From Liolophura sinensis (Eukaryota > Mollusca > Polyplacophora > Chitonida > Chitonidae), in contig NC_088300.1 in the NCBI RefSeq assembly GCF_032854445.1, positions 19,137,608 to 19,201,607 of the forward strand: a DNA stretch of 64,000 nt. Reading direction: 5' to 3'. The first letter of the stretch is position 1; each line of letters opens with the position of its first letter. The position numbers were made by a program, and so were the translations under genes. The notes beneath the pieces are model-generated. The model had not been told where the DNA came from and did no database searches. It saw only the letters and a program-made list of their open reading frames with translations. Of this stretch, positions 58,575 to 64,000 are shown piece after piece.

Positions 58575-59795
58575 TTCTAGTGACGTGATAATTTTGCAGG
58601 TAACTATCGCGTTAGAGGATCGTCATAACATTCTTCTAACGTCTATCGTGTGAGAGGACAGACATACACTTCATTAACGTCCTGGTTTACCAGGTAACTG
58701 TCGTATGACACGATCGACTTACACTTCACTAACATCCTGGTTTACCAGAAAGCTATCGTGTGACACGATCGAAATACACTTCAATAACGTCCTGGTTTAC
58801 CAGATAACTATCGTATAACACGATCGCCAAACACTTCAATATCGCCCTGGTCTACCAGGTAACTATCGTGTGAAAGGATCGACATACACATTGCTAACAC
58901 CTTGCTTTACGAGGTAACGATCGGTGTTAAGATAGCCATACGCTTTACTAGCGTACAGGTTTACCAGGCAACTATCGTGTGACAGGATCGCCACGCACTC
59001 TCCTACTGTCTTGGTTACCAGGGAACTGTCGTGTGACGGAATCGACAAACCCTTCACTAGCGTCCTGGTTTACCCTTTGCTAATATGCTGGTTGTCTATT
59101 TAACTGCCATCGGAGAGGATTGCCATACACTTTACTACGTTCTGACTTACATTTCCCACTAATATGCTGGTTGTCCATTTAACTGCCATCAGAGAGGATT
59201 GCCATACACTTTACCACGTTCTGATTTAAATTTCACTAATATGCTGGTTGTCTATTTAACTGCCATCGGAGCGGATTGTCATACACTTTACTACGTTCTG
59301 ATTTAAATTTCACTAATATGCTGGTTGTCCATTTAACTGCCATCAGAGAGGATTGCCAATCACTTCACTACGTTCTGACTTACATTTCACTAATATGCTG
59401 GTTGTCCAGATAACTACAGTTTACGCTGTGACTTACATTTCACTAATATGCTGATTGTCCATATAACTGCCATCAGAGAGGATTGCCATACACTTTACCA
59501 CGTTCTGATTTAAATTTCACTGATATGCTGATTGTCCATTTAACTGCCATCGGAGAGGATTGCCATACACTTTACCTCGTTCTCATGTACATTTCACTAA
59601 TATGCTTGTTGTCCATTTAACTGTAATGAGAAAGGATTGCCATACACTTTACTACGCTGTGACTTACATTTCACTAATATGCTGGTTGTCCAGATAACTA
59701 ACGTGTTTTAGGGTCGGCATACACTTCACTACGTTCTGACTTACATTTCACTGATATGCTGGTTGTCCAGGTAACTATCGTGTGAGAGGATCGTC
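58575..59795. repeat. Compound tandem array: ~59-bp then ~77-bp units
   Basis: 58575-59070 repeats 'taactatcgtgtgacacgat' with 'aacgtcctggtttaccag' about every 59 bases. 59070-59795 repeats 'aatatgctggttgtccattt' with 'ccatacactttaccacgttc' about every 77 bases, one unit shortened to 54. The two unit types share 'atacactt...ac(g)t' and appear related. Confidence 0.9.
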
Positions 59796-60949
59796 ATGCA
59801 ATTTTCTGGTGTGATATTTTAGGAACGCTGTTCTATTCACATCGTTGGATTCTCACCTCAGTATTGTGTACAAAGAGTCGGTCTTCCAAGAGGTGGGCAG
59901 CTCCGCGGCTTTCACCACATAATTCCAGCTTTGTCTGCGTGACCAATTCACCTGCGCATTGCTGAAGAAAAAGTGGCTAATGGGGGGATATTCCGATCAC
60001 TTACGAGATTATGATGTGGACTGCTTAGAGACTTTCTGTACTAGGCCTTTAGGTGGCTGCCAAAGGCCGTCAATTGTGGAATCAACTGATCTTAAAGTGC
60101 GAGTTTCACGTCACCTGCCTACCATTCATGGTCAATATGGATAGATCACGTAGGCCAGATGACGTCATTGAAACCGCGCTCAGCGTGACATCTTCGCCCT
60201 CCCCATCGTATACAAACGATAGTCTAGCCAGAATGAAGCAAACAGCTGGGTATTTTTGCAAATTTAATTTACATAGAATAGAAGAATTCCAATTAGTAAT
60301 CAGCCCTAGCATTCATTTCCAAACCATGTCATTTCCAGTGGCTTGGATTAGAGCTCTGTCATAAATGGAAAAGCCTCACTCTCCCTTCCCCTGCCCTAGA
60401 AAGAATCAGACTTCATTTCCTGTGATATTTTTGTCTTACGTCACCAATCCTTACTCTGTTGTCACCCACAGCTAATCTCGACAGCCAAGCCTATTAATTC
60501 TCTTCCATGTTATTACACCATCCAGTCACGATATGGTTAATAATCTGCAAACTCTCAACAATCTCGCTGAATTCAGCTGTCACGGATATTGCCAAGGTCA
60601 TTCACGTATATCAAATACTTCATTCCTTTCTTCACGAGGCACATGTCTAGATTAAAGCAACGGCATCACAGACGATGGCAGAAAATGCAATAGTGCAAAG
60701 ATAGAGTTACTTCCGAAGCTTCGTAAGGACACACTTTGGCTGTGTAAGAACTGCCCAACTGAATCGCGGACTGGCCTCAATTTTTAGCGGAAGAAACTGT
60801 GCTATACCAAGAAACTGTAAATCCCAAATGGGTACAATGCTTTTACTTACGCCTTACTAGGTTTTGAAACATGAGGTCACGTGCTTGAATACACGTCTTG
60901 TTGGATCTGATGTGGCCTTCAGTTTGTCAGTGCGGTGGTTTTCCTCTAT
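59796..60949. other. No gene seen
   Basis: Unique sequence. The 103-codon frame at 60053-60364 has no recognisable domain. Confidence 0.45.
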
Positions 60950-61050
60950 CTCTATCTGGTTTCCTTTACCCATGAAAGAATCGCCGCCATACATAAGTGA
61001 AACATTATTCAGTAAATCGTTTGAACACCAACGAAAGAGATAAATAAATT
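60950..61050 (+). mobile_element. SINE family 1 tail relic
   Basis: 'cgccgccatacataagtgaa' and 'gagataaataaat' are diverged family 1 tail sequences preceded by 'ggtttcctttaccca'. The head is absent. Confidence 0.55.
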
Positions 61051-61335
61051 ATCAATGAAAGCAAAATGAAACTTCAAACGCGTGATCTTCCAAGCATATT
61101 GCGATGGTGCCACTGTTGATTATACCATCGTTAGCAGAAATCATTCAAAGAAGTGTGAAATATTACAAAGAAAACAAGGAATACTTGATTCAGGTGGAAG
61201 AAATGAATTTGATGTAAGACAGCACTTGTCTTTCGGAAAAGTCTATTGGTTCTGCTATGTACAATGTTTTAGGCTCAAAGATGACGTCAAAGTTTCCAGA
61301 CACACCATTCTATATTTTTTAAAACCTCATGTGTA

Positions 61336-61660
61336 GGAGAGGTACAGAGTTGTGTGGCAAAAATGCACATTCACATACGCTTGTTTTTCTCCCAATGTAT
61401 ACTAGAGGAACGGAGTTTATAGCAAAAATGCACATCCACATACGCTTGTTTTTCTCGCCAATGTATACTAGAGGAACGGAGTTTATAGCAAAAATGCACA
61501 TCCACATACGCTTGTTTTTCTCCCAATGTATACTAGAGGAACGGAGTTTATAGCAAAAATGCACATCCACATACGCTTGTTTTTCTCCCAATGTATACTA
61601 GAGGAACGGAGTTTATAGCAAAAATGCACATCCACCTACGTTTGTTTTTCTCCCAAAAAT
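61336..61660. repeat. 65-bp tandem repeat, 5 copies
   Basis: 'aaaatgcacatccacatacg' recurs with its ATG at 61363, 61428, 61494, 61559 and 61624; one unit has 66 bases. The units are almost identical, so this looks young. Confidence 0.95.
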
Positions 61661-62835
61661 GCAATCCTGACTAAACACTTAATTGTTTGCATTAAAAGCA
61701 TATATATTGACCGCTAATCTCTTGCTGTGATTCTACAATTTCCGCCACATTTGAGTATCCAGCTTCAAATATATTATAAAATTGAACTTTTGGACTTTGT
61801 AAAACAGGATTCAACATTGCCAAATATGGGTAATTTGGGTGTATTACAAATACAGAAATTAGGTACCATTGACACACGTGTTACTGTAAATGTGCAAATT
61901 TTTAAACGGGAACTGTTTAAAGAGTATAGCTATCTGTTCATCTGTCAGTAGGACAACACTCTCAGGGAACACGGCTACAACCTGGCCATCAAATCGTCTG
62001 GACGAACAAGATCCAGTGCCCGCCCTGTGACTTCAGACCCAAATGCGGTTGGAATTTCTACTCCATTAGTGTATTAGACTTCTCTGAGAAACAAAGAAAT
62101 CTACCTACAATCCAATTTGCAGTATCTGGACCTCAACTAAGCGTCTTTGATTTTGTCTACTATGTCATGCAGAGCGCGTGCACGCGGTCTTATCGCGTTA
62201 TGGAAGGGTTACTGTACAGATTCAGGAAGCGTTAGGCCTACGCTAATCGTTAGATTATACATATTACAGGATGGGGTAAACAACAAAAGGCCTGTTTGTG
62301 CACCCAACGGCTCAACCTGCAGGAACCGTCTTCAGAGCTTTACCTTTTACCGTAATGGATATTTGAAACCAATGTCGTTATATTAGGGAGTTTTAGAAAG
62401 CGCAGGTCAAAGTATTATTGTACCTCAGCAAGTTGGCTACATTCTCACAAGCAACCTCCATAATTCAATACACTTCCTGCTGTTGCCTTTGACGACCGTT
62501 TTTTCCAATTTTTCATCTCGTAAGACGTGTTTCGAATTTCATTTCCCACTTTGGTGTGCCGAAGTCTTGTTCATTGTCTTGCCTGGGATACAGCTGTTCA
62601 ACCATGCATTTACATAATATGTTGTGCCGTCGTTGTGGACACGCACCGTTCTGGTTCCAAAGCAGTCTGCATAGCTCTATAGTTGTTCTCCCTCCCACTC
62701 CCGCTCCCACTCCCACTTGGCATTGTCTCACCTAGGCCAACCAAAACAAGCGTTAAATGGGCACGTAATTTCAGAATGGTAGCGGAACTAGTTTAAACTC
62801 CAAAAACTAAACAATCAATTTTCTCCAACTTGGGC
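61661..62835. other. No gene seen
   Basis: Unique sequence. A small 'cccactcccgctcccactcc' tract lies at about 62693-62716. Confidence 0.45.
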
Positions 62836-63025
62836 TCACATCAGTGCGGTCGCTGTGAGCTCATGCCCAGCTCATGTTGGCTTCCCATTCGGTTGTATGT
62901 TTGGGAAGGTCTGCCAGCAGCCTGTGTATAATATAACCTGATAATATACAGGATTGCTGCACGGTTTCCTCCAAATATAATACAGACTGTCGTAGTATAT
63001 ATGAAATATTATTGAGTGAATAAAT
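62836..63025 (+). mobile_element. SINE family 1, old diverged copy
   Basis: 'cagtgcggtcgctgtgagct' with a degenerate B box, 'aaggtctgccagcagcctg', a small inserted 'ataatataacctgataatat', then 'ctgtcgtagtatatatgaaa'. The A-box end is missing. Confidence 0.75.
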
Positions 63026-64000
63026 TCTCCACCTTGGAAGTCATCAAATCTTCATTTCACAGGCATATGCTATCAGATTGTGAAACAAAACGAACCAGAC
63101 GTCATATACGCCAACGTGACTTCCTGTAAGGAGAAATGGGTTATTCTTCTCGCGTAATGGTAAGTCGGGTCCAAGCTGAAATCCTTACTAGTTTGCCCAA
63201 TAACAAAGACAGGAATGGGCAATAGGCTATACACAGCTTAGGCTTAATAACTTCAGGATACTGAGGAGTTTTCAGTAACTTATATTACAGGACCAAACAC
63301 CTTACAGCTCACTGAATTTCGTGTGTTTTCGTGTGGTTCCATAATTTAAAACACCCACCTCAGCACATCACGTGTTGACCTTTCGTATAACTTTACTATA
63401 TAGAGGATTTTCTGTCTTTTCCTGTAAAAGTCCCAAAAGTGAGCTCTTTAGGAAAACCAAAGTATCGACGACAGTGCGATAATTCACAAATGGTCACACA
63501 TATACATCATTGGTAAAATCCTGCGACCAAATTTACCTCAATTCACTGTTCATGCAATTGCGTACATGTCCTCTAGCACAACGGCATTCAGAACTAGGTA
63601 AGGAGAAGATAAAAAATGTCATGTTAATTGCAATTTATAAGGCGTCAGGGCTGAAATGGGCGCAGTGTGAAAAACAAAAGATCTCAAATCACTAGTCTGG
63701 TGGGTGGTCAAAGTTTCAAATTGTAATTTATTTTTGGCAAAACGGTAAATATCACGTAGACAACTGTCCAAATCACTGCGTTAACAGCAGAATTCATCGT
63801 GTTTGCAGAGTTGTAATCACCACCTCCCACATACACAGCTTAATCTGCACTCCTATAGTAACTACCAGGAAACTACCAAGAAGCATTCCATTCACAGGTA
63901 AAGATCAGAGACGTTGATTCCACCTTTACATATCTGAGCCAGTATTAGAACTTACCATCCCCCCAGAAAAGAAGACCTTAGGAGAACAAAACATGAACGC
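63026..64000. other. No gene seen
   Basis: Unique sequence. 63575-63655 (ttaattgcaatttataaggc) resembles 47150-47215, and 63455-63480 resembles 15447-15475, hinting at an uncharacterised dispersed repeat. Confidence 0.45.

Overview
This window is eukaryotic, AT-rich and gene-poor. It most likely comes from a mollusc or another lophotrochozoan. The basis is repeated copies of a tRNA-headed SINE whose ending (a block reading as 'ggtgttttacgccgtactca') I associate with molluscan genomes, plus GT-AG style splice signals, long minisatellites and almost no long open frames. This is recognition from memory, not a search.

Bases 1-138 are the end of an exon encoding a C2H2 zinc finger on the + strand, with a clear GTAAGT donor. 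Bases 188-2135 are a locally duplicated two-part repeat (A-B-A-B-A), the last A split by a SINE. Bases 2136-2690 are a CTATA/CTACT microsatellite holding a second SINE. Both SINEs keep visible target-site duplications.

The main object is a decayed, GC-richer virus-like element from about 2690 to 12600, of the Polinton/Maverick-adintovirus type. On the + strand it has a protein-primed family B DNA polymerase. On the - strand, in transcriptional order, it has: a gene I read as PC4-like (possibly spliced); a chromodomain integrase missing its front half; a membrane and Ser/Pro-rich protein; a P-loop packaging ATPase; a short core-like protein; a small protein joined by deletion to a minor-capsid (penton-like) remnant; a short basic protein; a major capsid protein of the F54H12.2-like family; and an adenain-like cysteine protease. 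Polymerase and late genes converge on facing polyadenylation signals near 5.42-5.60 kb. Every gene is broken by frameshifts, deletions or stops. The internal stops I can place in continuous frames are mostly TAG, while recognisable gene ends are TAA or TGA.

From 12.6 to 64 kb the sequence is mostly repeats and unannotatable intergenic or intronic DNA. It holds further SINE copies of at least three families, a non-LTR retrotransposon tail (reverse transcriptase end, RNase H, zinc knuckle) between a 40-bp and a 62-bp minisatellite, an 80-bp (TA)n tract, and several other minisatellites. The best host coding candidate in this half is a 94-residue protein at 54887-55171 with a myristoylation-like start and several basophilic kinase sites. 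No CRISPR array, rRNA or canonical free-standing tRNA gene was seen, and none of the bacterial-type signals (operons, ribosome binding sites) apply.
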